Source: Pontibacillus marinus BH030004 = DSM 16465
GTDB lineage: Bacteria > Bacillota > Bacilli > Bacillales > BH030062
Length of the DNA: 64,000 nt
Direction of reading: 5' to 3'
Assembly (NCBI RefSeq): GCF_000425225.1
Contig: NZ_AULJ01000001.1
Coordinates: 186,001 to 250,000, forward strand
Part shown: in pieces, positions 35,901-43,451 of the stretch
Position numbering within the stretch: the first letter of the stretch is position 1
Layout of the letters: every line of letters starts with the position of its first letter
Notes under the pieces: generated by a model
Database searches by the model: none
Told to the model about the DNA's origin: nothing
The model's input: the letters and a program-made list of their open reading frames with translations, nothing else
Made by a program: the position numbers and the translations under genes

Positions 35901-36350
35901 AAAGAAAATATTTTTTACTATACGGAAACAAGCTCATATAAAGAATTGATAAACTGGGCTAATAATCAAAGCGGCTTTGCTCAAAAGAAAAATGCAACAG
36001 TATATAACATTTTGAATGTTAGTACGAGTGATAATTGGGTGTCGGATTTTGTAGAGGAATATATAGGGCTTAGAATACAAGATTGGTCTGATAGAACGTA
36101 TGAAATGTTTATTAAGCAGTTAGAGAGAGATATAGAAATGCTTAATAGCAAAGATTCAGATAATACGAATGCACAACAATTACAAATTGATGGAAGAAAT
36201 GTTACTATACAAACAGACGTAGAACTTTCAACAAAGTCTAAAACCATCTATAACAATGTTCATAGAATGGTGAATAATGCTGGTAGAACAGTGCCTAAAG
36301 AAGAAGTAGAGTATATCGTCTACAAATTATTAACGGAATTTGTAGAATAA
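32919..36350 (+). CDS. sspC: SspC-like P-loop ATPase
   Basis: 1143 residues with Walker A GPYGTGKS (57-64) and a Walker B-like VTYDEFGR with D242/E243. The remainder is long, acidic and helical, with a QQLQIDG-rich segment near the C-terminus. In SspBCD the C protein is the ATPase that works with B and D during sulfur incorporation. The N-terminal P-loop layout also resembles BREX BrxC, but the DUF4007 gene before it and the PP-loop gene after it fix it as SspC. It is coupled to sspB by overlap; sspD follows after 12 bases. Confidence 0.75.
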   Translation: MSANNVSFKSSINIKFDLGNENFFNRYLPTPSHAEAFIGLLKGFNEKSSSKSHIIMGPYGTGKSLIGTILSSITSNNVSNDTVQELKQKFEKVDDDIYNELNKIQSCDKTYLPIVLSGNEGRFRTAIISSIMKTLEQNDIHVTVPGVVNKVISTIETWEQDYPQTFEAFLNYLKEAGKEYELWRIEVLSHNSQEIEWFQSIFPYLTSGTEFIVDYQYDFVEQIKYILDELDKLDLGLFVTYDEFGRFLQTLDTTLIHETMQDIQDIAELADHYTDSFHILLITHKNLRQYFNVLKDEHKDEFQRIERRFKTYYIESDQSTFVRLAQNIINDLDIKNTLSKDYEESVINTLRKYTFFPTLNQVELEELVVSGCYPIHPITLYLLPHLSNVFGQNERTLFTFLESTETGGLLNHLAKDDGYYLADQLFDYFFSGDHFISEDIKDSVRLYKQLIKKIPTPSNGLEQRILKFITLWELTGLQSMHKITNELLSLALNEEIENVNKALDQLNSYKAVRFNRIMGYWELFQGSSINIEEEIQSRLEETSINQNRRKEVIENALDNKFYLATSYNDEKSMTRFATTNVTFSSDIVEEGKFDYDQNSDASIYLVILEKSEDREDIIQQLKDNFSFKQSIFGVSHYPITYIYEVIDQLIIVNQMIEDVELLKQDINIKDELLIKKEDLLFSIKEYIRVWTDFSGHATWIHNGEEIKIQNRIVLENKLSEIMYDIYPYTPEVRNESINRKKINNVQLKAAKTVVDHIIEFPYSEQFNIEGKGPDYLIYATIFKNNGFLIDDLNNISSKEFQLMRDDLINFVKNNKKGNLNELVSILERSPYGIRKPLIPIYIISLLRDVWDHTMFYRNDMYVPAVDGDKIYKMIEEADQYEYIVYDFNKQLTPFLNEIDSVFGEYKSEYVDGKPAIIQMSSAVLGWLRSLPKYTQITSNLSPEVNQFKETVKRSEVDPSATIQSLFENYQNDFDSLISMKVNIENFCDHQIENIKENIFYYTETSSYKELINWANNQSGFAQKKNATVYNILNVSTSDNWVSDFVEEYIGLRIQDWSDRTYEMFIKQLERDIEMLNSKDSDNTNAQQLQIDGRNVTIQTDVELSTKSKTIYNNVHRMVNNAGRTVPKEEVEYIVYKLLTEFVE

Positions 36351-36362
36351 CGGGGTGTTTTT

Positions 36363-37160
36363 ATGAGAAAGAAAGTGCACGTAGCTATGTTCAGTGGAGG
36401 AGCTGCAAGTGCTTATGTTGCAAACCATATGGTGCAAACACATGGTAAAGAAAATTCTATTCTGTTCTTTACTAATACCTTATGGGAAGATGAAGATAAT
36501 TACCGATTCATGGATGAAGTTGCTGACATGATTGGTGTTGAAATCACTGAGGTAGTAGATGGTAGAACTCCAGAAGAAGTGTTCTATGATTATAAATTCT
36601 TAGGAAACTCTAGGCTTGCAAAATGCTCTGAAGAGTTAAAAGTTTATAAAACAATAACATTTTTAGAAGATTTGAGAGATAACCATAATTTAGAACCTAT
36701 TCTTTATTTTGGTATCGGACCTCATGAGAGCCATCGTGCTGATAATCTTAAAAGCTTTTATGAGCATAATCCATTAGAGCCGATTGAAACTCGTTTTCCT
36801 ATGATTGAAACCTTCAGAGAAGATCTTGATGTGAAATCTATCATTGAGAATGAGTGGAAAATTAAACTACCTAGAATGTACGAATTAGGTTTTAGTCACG
36901 CAAATTGCGGTGGCAGATGTGTGCGTGGAGGTTTCCAACACTATGCTCAATTATATAGTATCTGGCCCGACCGCTATAAAGAACAGGAAGAAATGGAAGA
37001 AAACTTCCGTAAGCACTTTGAGAAAAACGTTTCTATTTTAAAGAAGGATGGTAAACCATATACTCTCAAAGAATATCGTGAACAAATGGATAGAGAAGGA
37101 GTCGACAAATTCCTTAAGGTTCAGGATAATACAGTGCCTTGTGTTTGTTCGTTTTCATAG
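36363..37160 (+). CDS. sspD: SspD-like PP-loop sulfurtransferase (PAPS reductase family)
   Basis: 265 residues with the PP-loop S11-GGAAS-A near the start, which adenylates the DNA backbone in the known system. Cysteines C88, C182, C186, C260 and C262 are clustered (ANCGGRC and PCVC), fitting a metal or sulfur-carrying site. It is much shorter than DndC (about 500 residues), which supports Ssp-type rather than Dnd-type modification. It would take sulfur from a cysteine desulfurase, which is not encoded beside it. GGGGTG precedes the ATG and a strong terminator follows. Confidence 0.8.
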   Translation: MRKKVHVAMFSGGAASAYVANHMVQTHGKENSILFFTNTLWEDEDNYRFMDEVADMIGVEITEVVDGRTPEEVFYDYKFLGNSRLAKCSEELKVYKTITFLEDLRDNHNLEPILYFGIGPHESHRADNLKSFYEHNPLEPIETRFPMIETFREDLDVKSIIENEWKIKLPRMYELGFSHANCGGRCVRGGFQHYAQLYSIWPDRYKEQEEMEENFRKHFEKNVSILKKDGKPYTLKEYREQMDREGVDKFLKVQDNTVPCVCSFS

Positions 37161-37162
37161 TC

Positions 37163-37197
37163 AAAAACCCGAATCCTAATTTAGGATTCGGGTTTTT
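37163..37197. terminator. Terminator after sspD
   Basis: AAAAACCCGAATCCTAA pairs with TTAGGATTCGGGTTTTT almost without a loop, one of the strongest terminators in the window. It ends the SspBCD transcript. Confidence 0.9.
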
Positions 37198-37260
37198 AAA
37201 ATTTAATTACGCATTCCTATATTTACAAATATCATGTGTATTTATGGAAATTCATATATT

Positions 37261-37269
37261 TGGTATAAT
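37261..37269 (+). promoter_or_regulatory. Extended -10 promoter of the helicase operon
   Basis: TGGTATAAT, an extended -10 (TGnTATAAT) with only a weak -35 (TTTATG at 17 bases). It lies 57 bases before the helicase start and downstream of the sspD terminator, so this unit is separately expressed. Confidence 0.6.
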
Positions 37270-37326
37270 TATTAAACAAAACTGTAATTTGAATACAATA
37301 AAAATTAAAATTTAGGAGATGCATTT

Positions 37327-39492
37327 ATGAGCTTTTTACATATTAATTTAAAAGAAAGCTATAGGTCTTCTGAAGATAATGTGATTGAAAATTTTTATTT
37401 ACCTATTCTACAGGGGGCGGTATTATATCGCAGGGCTGTAGGATACTTTTCCTCTTCAGCTCTTATTGATATTTCTAAAGGAATTTCAGGGTTATTGAGG
37501 AATAACGGTAAAATTCAACTCATTGCCTCGCCAAATTTAGATAAAGAAGATATAGAAGCAATTCACAAAGGTTATTCAGAAAGAGAAAAGTTAATAGAAA
37601 ACAAAATCATAAAGGAATTGAAAAGTGAAAAGAGCTATTACGAGAAAGAAAGGTTAAATTACATAGCGCATTTAATTTCTAATCAACAATTGGATATTAA
37701 GATAGCTTTTCTAAACAATGGTGAGAATAAAAATATAGGTTTGTATCATGAGAAGATCGGAATAGTATATGATCATGAAGGGAATAGAATTGCCTTTAAT
37801 GGTTCATTAAATGAAACTCACTCCGCATTCATCAATAACTTTGAATCTATTGACGTATTTTTTTCCTGGAATGGTAATGACATTAATAGAGTAAATAATA
37901 AGGAAAGTGATTTTGAAAAGTTATGGAACAATGAAACAAAGAATATAGAGATAATAGACTTTCCTCACTTATGTAGGCAAGAACTTATGAATTTCAAAAA
38001 GGATACATTAGCTGAAGAAAAGGAATTGTATAAACTAAATAAAGCTACTGAGGATAACCAGGACTTACCTTTTATTCCACATGAGGTAAAGTTGTATGAT
38101 TATCAAGAAAAGGCCATACAGGTGTGGGAGGAACAGAATTTTCAAGGAATATTTAATATGGCAACAGGGTCAGGAAAGACTTTTACAAGCTTAGGTGGTT
38201 TAGTTCGGTTATCTAGGCATCTCAACTATAATATTTTCATTGTAATAGTAGTACCTTATCAACATTTAGCAGAACAATGGTCTGATGAAGTGCAAGTATT
38301 TAATTTTGATCCTATAATAGCGTATTCTTCATCTTCTCAAAGAAACTGGAGGAGGAAGTTAAGAGATGCTGTTATAGACTTTAATTTAGGTCTGAGTAAA
38401 GTTGTAACATTAATTTCAACTAACGCAACTTATATGACTGACTTCATACAAAAACAATTAAGTAAAGTAAAAGGTGAAGTTGTATTAGTAGTTGACGAGG
38501 CACATAATTTTGGAGCTGCTTCTTTAAGTGAATTTTTGCTACCTAGCATAAAATATAGACTTGCGCTTTCTGCTACTTTAGAGAGACATCAAGATGAAGA
38601 AGGTACGAATAAGTTATATGATTATTTTGGAGAAAAGTGTATAGATTACGGGTTGAAAGAAGCCATAAATGATAACAAATTAGTTAAATATTATTATAAG
38701 CCTATTGTTACTACACTTAATGAAACTGAACTTGAAAATTATATAACTCTTTCTAAAGAAATTGGAAGAAATATGATAGATAAAGGTAATGGGAAAAAAG
38801 AATTGAATACTAGAGGTAAGAAAGTTGCTTTAGAGAGGTCTAGGTTGGTAGCTGGTGCAATAAATAAAATAGAAATCCTTAAAGAGTTGTTATTGAAAAA
38901 TGAGCAACCTTTTGAAGAACTTAAACATGCTCTTGTGTACTGTGGCGCAACTACCCTCTATGATTTTGACTCAAACGAAGATAGTAATGAACAAGTAAAA
39001 CAGATAGAGGCAGTTATGTCGCTTTTAGGACATGAGTTGGGAATAAAGGCTGCAAAGATTACTGCTGAAGAAGACATGAGTGAAAGAAAAAAACTGTTAA
39101 CTAAGTTTAGTGAAGGGCATGATATTCAAACACTTGTTGCGATAAAGTGCTTAGATGAAGGTGTTAATATTCCTGAAATTGATAAGGCATACATTTTATC
39201 CAGTAGTAGTAATCCAAAAGAATATGTTCAACGACGAGGGAGAATTCTAAGAAAAGCTCCTAATAAACATACAGCCGTTATTTATGATTTTATTACATTA
39301 CCTAGGTCATTAGATACAGTTAGGAATATCCCGCTTTCACAATTGAATTCAGATTACTCATTAGTATTAAAAGAGATTGTGAGAATAAGAGAATTTGCTG
39401 AACTATCTTTAAATCCGTATGAAGGATTGGGATTAATAGATGAAATTAAAAAAGTTTATAGTATAACAGATGAGGTGACTGATTTAATATGA
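37327..39492 (+). CDS. PLD-nuclease/SF2 helicase, phosphorothioation-restriction-like
   Basis: 721 residues. Residues ~30-200 are a phospholipase-D-type domain: YRRAVGYFSSSAL, H141-E-K143 and FNGSLNETHSA. Residues ~250-690 are an SF2 helicase: Walker A MATGSGKT (GSGKT 279-283), DEAH 388-391, LALSATL and QRRGRILR. The ATPase part resembles the family annotated as phosphorothioation-system restriction enzyme. GGAGATGC precedes the ATG. The stop overlaps the next small ORF (ATGA). It probably translocates on and cuts invading DNA. Confidence 0.75.
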   Translation: MSFLHINLKESYRSSEDNVIENFYLPILQGAVLYRRAVGYFSSSALIDISKGISGLLRNNGKIQLIASPNLDKEDIEAIHKGYSEREKLIENKIIKELKSEKSYYEKERLNYIAHLISNQQLDIKIAFLNNGENKNIGLYHEKIGIVYDHEGNRIAFNGSLNETHSAFINNFESIDVFFSWNGNDINRVNNKESDFEKLWNNETKNIEIIDFPHLCRQELMNFKKDTLAEEKELYKLNKATEDNQDLPFIPHEVKLYDYQEKAIQVWEEQNFQGIFNMATGSGKTFTSLGGLVRLSRHLNYNIFIVIVVPYQHLAEQWSDEVQVFNFDPIIAYSSSSQRNWRRKLRDAVIDFNLGLSKVVTLISTNATYMTDFIQKQLSKVKGEVVLVVDEAHNFGAASLSEFLLPSIKYRLALSATLERHQDEEGTNKLYDYFGEKCIDYGLKEAINDNKLVKYYYKPIVTTLNETELENYITLSKEIGRNMIDKGNGKKELNTRGKKVALERSRLVAGAINKIEILKELLLKNEQPFEELKHALVYCGATTLYDFDSNEDSNEQVKQIEAVMSLLGHELGIKAAKITAEEDMSERKKLLTKFSEGHDIQTLVAIKCLDEGVNIPEIDKAYILSSSSNPKEYVQRRGRILRKAPNKHTAVIYDFITLPRSLDTVRNIPLSQLNSDYSLVLKEIVRIREFAELSLNPYEGLGLIDEIKKVYSITDEVTDLI

Positions 39493-39644
39493 CAAATGAT
39501 ATAAATAAAACAAGGCTACAAAATATGTTGTATAGAGTTATTGAAGCTGAAAAAGAAAACATTCGTACTAAACGTTTTAGGGATTCAGAGATGATTAAGA
39601 AAATCCAAAAGATTATAGAGGAGGAGGATAAAAAATGCATTTAA
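39489..39644 (+). CDS. 51-residue coupled ORF
   Basis: The ATG overlaps the helicase stop (ATGA) and the stop lies 10 bases inside the DndD-like gene, whose GAGGAGGA ribosome site is within this ORF. The product is short, highly charged and helical (beginning MTNDINKTRL, ending EEEDKKCI). The overlaps at both ends imply translational coupling and favour a real gene. No family recognised. Confidence 0.55.
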   Translation: MTNDINKTRLQNMLYRVIEAEKENIRTKRFRDSEMIKKIQKIIEEEDKKCI

Positions 39645-41635
39645 AAAAATTAACTATGAACAACTTTAGGCAATATAAGGGAATACATGAAATAAAATTA
39701 GATTCATCAGATAAAAATAAAAATGTAACTGTTATATTAGGGACCAATACAAGTGGTAAAACAACCTTGCTACAAGCCTTTAATTGGGTTCTCTATGGCG
39801 AAGCAAATTTTAAAACTAAAGACTTTCTCTTGAATCTTGAGTTGATAGATGAAAATAGTAATATACATAATCAGTATGAAGTCTCGGTAAAACTTGAGCT
39901 CAGTCATGACGATATTGATTACATTATTGAAAGAAAACAGCTTTATAGTTTTAACCGAAATAATAGAGTTCAACCTGGTAATGCTAATTTAGAAATTTCA
40001 TATATTAATGAAAATGGGCAAACAAAATTTATTAATGATCTAGATTATCAAGAGGATACAATTAGAAAAATTATGCCTAAAGAATTAATGTCATATTTCT
40101 TTTTTGATGGCGAGAGAATTGAGAACTTGGGTAGAAATGAAAAGAATGGTAAGGAGGATTTGGCTAATGCAGTGAAAACAGTACTAGGATTAGATGCCAT
40201 CGAAAAAACAATTAAGCATTTAGGCGGTGGAAATAAAAATAGTGTTATTGGACAGTACCGTGAAAGCTTAGATGAAGAAGGTAACCATGAATTAAGAGAA
40301 GCAAAGGATCGACTTGAAACTAAAACTAAAGAGTTTGAAGAGAAGGTGAAAATAAAAAAAGAACTACATAATTCAGAAGAGTACTACGAAAATAGAAAGA
40401 CTAAATTAGAAGAAATTCTTAAAGAAGATCAGGATGCGAAGCATTTACAATTAGAAAGGAAACAAAATGAAGCGTCGATAAAACAATTAACAAAGGAGAA
40501 TAAGAGTTCCTTTGATAGCATTAAAAAGCAGTTTAATGAAAAAGCTCCTTATTTCATCGGGAAAAGTCTTATTAATAGAGCAGGGAAAACTTTAAAAGAA
40601 GATGAGTCTTTTGATAAAGGAATACCACATATGCATGGTGATTCTATAAATTTTCTTATTGAAAGAGGTTATTGTTTATGTGGAACTCCTTTGAATAATA
40701 GGGATGAGGCATATGATCATATAAAGAAAGAACAAGAATTTTTACCACCACAGTCCCTTGGTACCATTATTCAGACTTATCAAAAGAATGCGACCTACTT
40801 TATTTCGAGTAGTGATGGTTTATATGAAGATATTGAGAATGACTACAGGACTATTAGAAAAAATTTAAGAGATATATCTAAATATGAAGAAAGAAATGTA
40901 ACAATAAGCAATGAAATTACAACTGAAAAAGACATTGGTAAAATTGAGGAAGAACTAACACAAGTAAATCAAAAAATAAAAGAAATAACATATGAAGTAG
41001 CTGCCACTAGTAATGAAATTGAAAATATAGAAAAGCAAATAGAAGATATAAAAAAGAAAATTGATGAACTTTCCACAACAAGTGAAAGAAATAATAACAT
41101 TGTGAGATACATCAAATATGCCAACGAAATGTATTTTCTTCTTAATGAGAAATATAAAGGTGAAGAAGATAATATTAAATCTCAACTTGAAAAGAATGTA
41201 AATGATATTTTTCAGGAAATGTATCATGGGGAAAGGTCAATTAGTATAAATGATAAATATGTATATAGACTTAATACTCCTGATATTCATAAAGAATACT
41301 CCACAAAAGCCGATGAATCAAAAGGTTTAGAAGTTGTTACTAGTTTTTCATTTATATGTGGCATTGTAAAATTAGCTCGTGAACATTTAGGAGTTTTTCA
41401 GGATCAAATAAGCTCTGAATCATATCCTTTAGTCATGGACGGTCCTTTTTCTAATGCTGATGAAAAACACGTTGAGAATATAGCTCAATTAATGCCGAGC
41501 ATTGCTAACCAAGTGGTGATATTTGTGATGCACAAAGACTGGAATTATGCTGAAGAAGTTTTAGGTGATCGTATTGCTAATAGATATGAGCTTAATAAGG
41601 AATCTGAAACAAATACTATAATAAAGGAGGGATAA
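39635..41635 (+). CDS. DndD-like SMC/RecF-type ATPase
   Basis: 666 residues. Residues 1-170 are the N-terminal ABC half: Walker A GTNTSGKT, then MSYFFFDGERIENL, characteristic of DndD. Residues ~200-520 are largely coiled coil, broken by a YCLCGTPL segment that looks like a zinc-hook apex. The C-terminal half carries a Walker B-like YPLVMDGPFSNAD and VVIFVMHKDW. DndD proteins act in phosphorothioation DNA recognition or nicking. Here DndC and DndE are absent, so the role may instead be restriction with the upstream helicase. GAGGAGGA precedes the ATG. Confidence 0.72.
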   Translation: MHLKKLTMNNFRQYKGIHEIKLDSSDKNKNVTVILGTNTSGKTTLLQAFNWVLYGEANFKTKDFLLNLELIDENSNIHNQYEVSVKLELSHDDIDYIIERKQLYSFNRNNRVQPGNANLEISYINENGQTKFINDLDYQEDTIRKIMPKELMSYFFFDGERIENLGRNEKNGKEDLANAVKTVLGLDAIEKTIKHLGGGNKNSVIGQYRESLDEEGNHELREAKDRLETKTKEFEEKVKIKKELHNSEEYYENRKTKLEEILKEDQDAKHLQLERKQNEASIKQLTKENKSSFDSIKKQFNEKAPYFIGKSLINRAGKTLKEDESFDKGIPHMHGDSINFLIERGYCLCGTPLNNRDEAYDHIKKEQEFLPPQSLGTIIQTYQKNATYFISSSDGLYEDIENDYRTIRKNLRDISKYEERNVTISNEITTEKDIGKIEEELTQVNQKIKEITYEVAATSNEIENIEKQIEDIKKKIDELSTTSERNNNIVRYIKYANEMYFLLNEKYKGEEDNIKSQLEKNVNDIFQEMYHGERSISINDKYVYRLNTPDIHKEYSTKADESKGLEVVTSFSFICGIVKLAREHLGVFQDQISSESYPLVMDGPFSNADEKHVENIAQLMPSIANQVVIFVMHKDWNYAEEVLGDRIANRYELNKESETNTIIKEG

Positions 41636-41640
41636 GTAAT

Positions 41641-42135
41641 ATGTTTGAAACAGAAGTGGTGATCAAAGGAAAGCACGCAAATTATGTTGATTATCTTAGA
41701 AATGAAAAAAGTGCTAATTTATTTAAGAGGAATATGGACGTTTATTTATTAGCTCCATTTGTTGGATTTTATTATAATCATAAAGGTGAAGAAGACAATA
41801 GCATAAATACTAATACGAAGATTTTTGCGGATACAGTGATTAGGGAGAAACTAAAGCTTGAATTTATTTATCAAACAGTTATGATACTACATCATGAAGG
41901 AAGCAGTAAAGAAAAAGTTAAAGCTGCATTCGATTCTAGTGAGCACCAGGTAAAAGAAAATATGGAAGTTTTTCATTCTTATACACTGGGAGGTATTGAA
42001 AAATTATATGAGAAACTGGTAGAAGAATCATATGATGAAGAGGACTACTTAAATGAGTTATTTTCTTTTATACAGGAATTCAATAATGAAAATACTAAAG
42101 AAGAGATTGATATACTAGAATTAGCGAGACAATAA
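41641..42135 (+). CDS. Small phosphorothioation-associated-like protein
   Basis: 164 residues, acidic and helical. The stretch FKRNMDVYLLAPFVGFYYN and the later SYTLGGIEKLYEKL recall the small phosphorothioation-associated protein 4 family, but I assign this only tentatively. It starts 6 bases after the DndD-like stop with GGAGGG, so it belongs to the helicase operon, and ends in a terminator shared with the convergent gene. It does not show the DndE pattern. Confidence 0.5.
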   Translation: MFETEVVIKGKHANYVDYLRNEKSANLFKRNMDVYLLAPFVGFYYNHKGEEDNSINTNTKIFADTVIREKLKLEFIYQTVMILHHEGSSKEKVKAAFDSSEHQVKENMEVFHSYTLGGIEKLYEKLVEESYDEEDYLNELFSFIQEFNNENTKEEIDILELARQ

Positions 42136-42169
42136 ATAAAATGCCCTATTTTAGGGCATTTTATTTATT
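42131..42169. terminator. Bidirectional terminator
   Basis: AATAAATAAAATGCCCTA pairs with TAGGGCATTTTATTTATT around a 3-base loop. It serves both the helicase operon and the convergent regulator-like gene. Confidence 0.9.
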
Positions 42170-42174
42170 TTGTA

Positions 42175-43227
42175 TTAATTATGGTTAGAGATGTAATCTT
42201 CGATTATATTTTGGATAAACTTGGATCTACTTACTTCTTTTTGGTCAGCTAATTTTTCAACATCCTCGATCATTCCATTATCTAGTAATAAGGTGATTTC
42301 AGACTTACTATTATCTACTTTACTCTCATTAAATTCAAACATAGTGATTATAGTTCGTAATTTTTTAATTTCCTCTTGAGAGAAAACATTTTGATTAGAG
42401 TTAACATTATTACTAGTATTTTCTTTTTTGTTTGATGATTTCTCTAAAGAACTGATTATAAGGTTTACACTATGATCGGTGTCTAAATTATATTCCTTAA
42501 ACTTACTTAATAATTGCTCAGGATTTTTTTTAATAAAAGCTAGAAAACCTCGTAAATCTATTTTATTAAATTTAATATCTCTTTTTAATTTAGACAGTTT
42601 CTCATGTTGAGATTGATTAGTCCATGTATCAAAGAAGCTGTCGTATCTATACTTATTTTGTTTTAAGAATTTTCTAACTTCCATATCACTTGTGTTATAT
42701 TTTTTAGCTACTTCCATTAGAGGCATATATTCAAGATCTCTCAAATAACTTTCTAATACAATTCTTGTTTTCTCCCATTTATTTAAGTTTTTAAAGTAAT
42801 TATATCCTTCTTTTTTTAGAAGTTGCTCTAGATTTGTGACAAAGTTTAACCTTTTTTTCTTGTTAGTAAAATAGTTAAATGATAAATCATATAAAGTATT
42901 ACCTCTATTTAGTTCTTCAACTAAAGATGTTAGTAATTCTTCTTCGCTTTGTTTTGTCCATTGATCGATTAATTCTTTATAGGAATAATTGTTTTCTTTT
43001 AACAGTTGGATGACTTTATCTTTCGATAGAGAGAGAGCTGAACAAACATCATTAATTGAATTACTATTATTATAGTTATTATTTAATAGAGTGATTATTT
43101 TATCAATTGTAGGTGTAACAGCTGTAGAATATGTATTTGATTTGTATTCTTGATTCATTTGTGGTGAAACTTTGTTTTGAGGTTTACTTTTCTTAAAGAC
43201 ATCCTCTAAAAAACTGTCCATATCCAT
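42175..43227 (-). CDS. Putative DNA-binding protein: HTH repeats plus ribbon-helix-helix tail
   Basis: 350 residues. Three or four repeated helical units each end in a Tyr-rich helix and a Trp: YSYKELIDQW (~85-90), YNYFKNLNKW (~145), and YRYDSFFDTW (~200). Each contains a plausible helix-turn-helix such as INDVCSALSLSKDKVIQLL and LMEVAKKYNTSDMEVRKFL. The C-terminal ~45 residues (EITLLLDNGMIEDVEKLADQ, then EVSRSKFIQNIIEDYI) look like a CopG/Arc ribbon-helix-helix. AAAGGAGG precedes the start. Family not recognised. Convergent to the helicase operon; a regulator or a DNA-sequence sensor is plausible. Confidence 0.6.
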   Translation of the reverse strand: MDMDSFLEDVFKKSKPQNKVSPQMNQEYKSNTYSTAVTPTIDKIITLLNNNYNNSNSINDVCSALSLSKDKVIQLLKENNYSYKELIDQWTKQSEEELLTSLVEELNRGNTLYDLSFNYFTNKKKRLNFVTNLEQLLKKEGYNYFKNLNKWEKTRIVLESYLRDLEYMPLMEVAKKYNTSDMEVRKFLKQNKYRYDSFFDTWTNQSQHEKLSKLKRDIKFNKIDLRGFLAFIKKNPEQLLSKFKEYNLDTDHSVNLIISSLEKSSNKKENTSNNVNSNQNVFSQEEIKKLRTIITMFEFNESKVDNSKSEITLLLDNGMIEDVEKLADQKEVSRSKFIQNIIEDYISNHN

Positions 43228-43274
43228 GGTATTACCTCCTTTTAAATAATTTATATACCATTATTGTAAATAAT

Positions 43275-43297
43275 TAAGTATCAATTTAATATACTTA
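43275..43297. promoter_or_regulatory. Inverted repeat upstream of the HTH-repeat gene
   Basis: TAAGTAT and ATACTTA arms separated by 9 bases, about 50-70 bases upstream of the minus-strand start codon. The symmetry suits a ribbon-helix-helix dimer, so autoregulation by the adjacent gene product is possible. Confidence 0.45.
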
Positions 43298-43362
43298 TAT
43301 TCAAAAATACTTTTAGTGAAATTTATGATAGATTACATATTATTTAGAGGAGAGAAGGCATA

Positions 43363-43422
43363 ATGTTTCATAAATTAGATGTACTCAGCTTAATGAAGCA
43401 TAAATCTCCCCCCTATTATTGA
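43363..43422 (+). CDS. Possible 19-residue leader peptide/short transcript
   Basis: ATG 43363 is preceded by GAGGAGAGAAGG and by a TATGAT -10 within TTTATGATAGA (43322-43332). The frame MFHKLDVLSLMKHKSPPYY closes at a TGA inside a terminator hairpin. All parts of a minimal transcript are present on the strand opposite to its neighbours. It may be a small RNA or peptide; coding is unproven. Confidence 0.3.
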   Translation: MFHKLDVLSLMKHKSPPYY

Positions 43423-43434
43423 GAGGGAGATTTA
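43401..43434. terminator. Hairpin terminator
   Basis: TAAATCTCCC pairs perfectly with GGGAGATTTA around a 14-base loop. It lies 18 bases beyond the 3' end of the minus-strand 97-codon gene and can terminate it. Confidence 0.65.
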
Positions 43435-43451
43435 TTGCTATGTGTGTTTGT

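Noticed and set aside
32919-36350. Large ATPase as BREX BrxC
   Set aside because: No PglZ, PglX or BrxL is nearby, whereas a DUF4007 gene precedes and a PP-loop gene follows, which is the SspBCD order.
41641-42135. Small protein as DndE
   Set aside because: It is too long and lacks the DndE sequence pattern; DndC is also absent.
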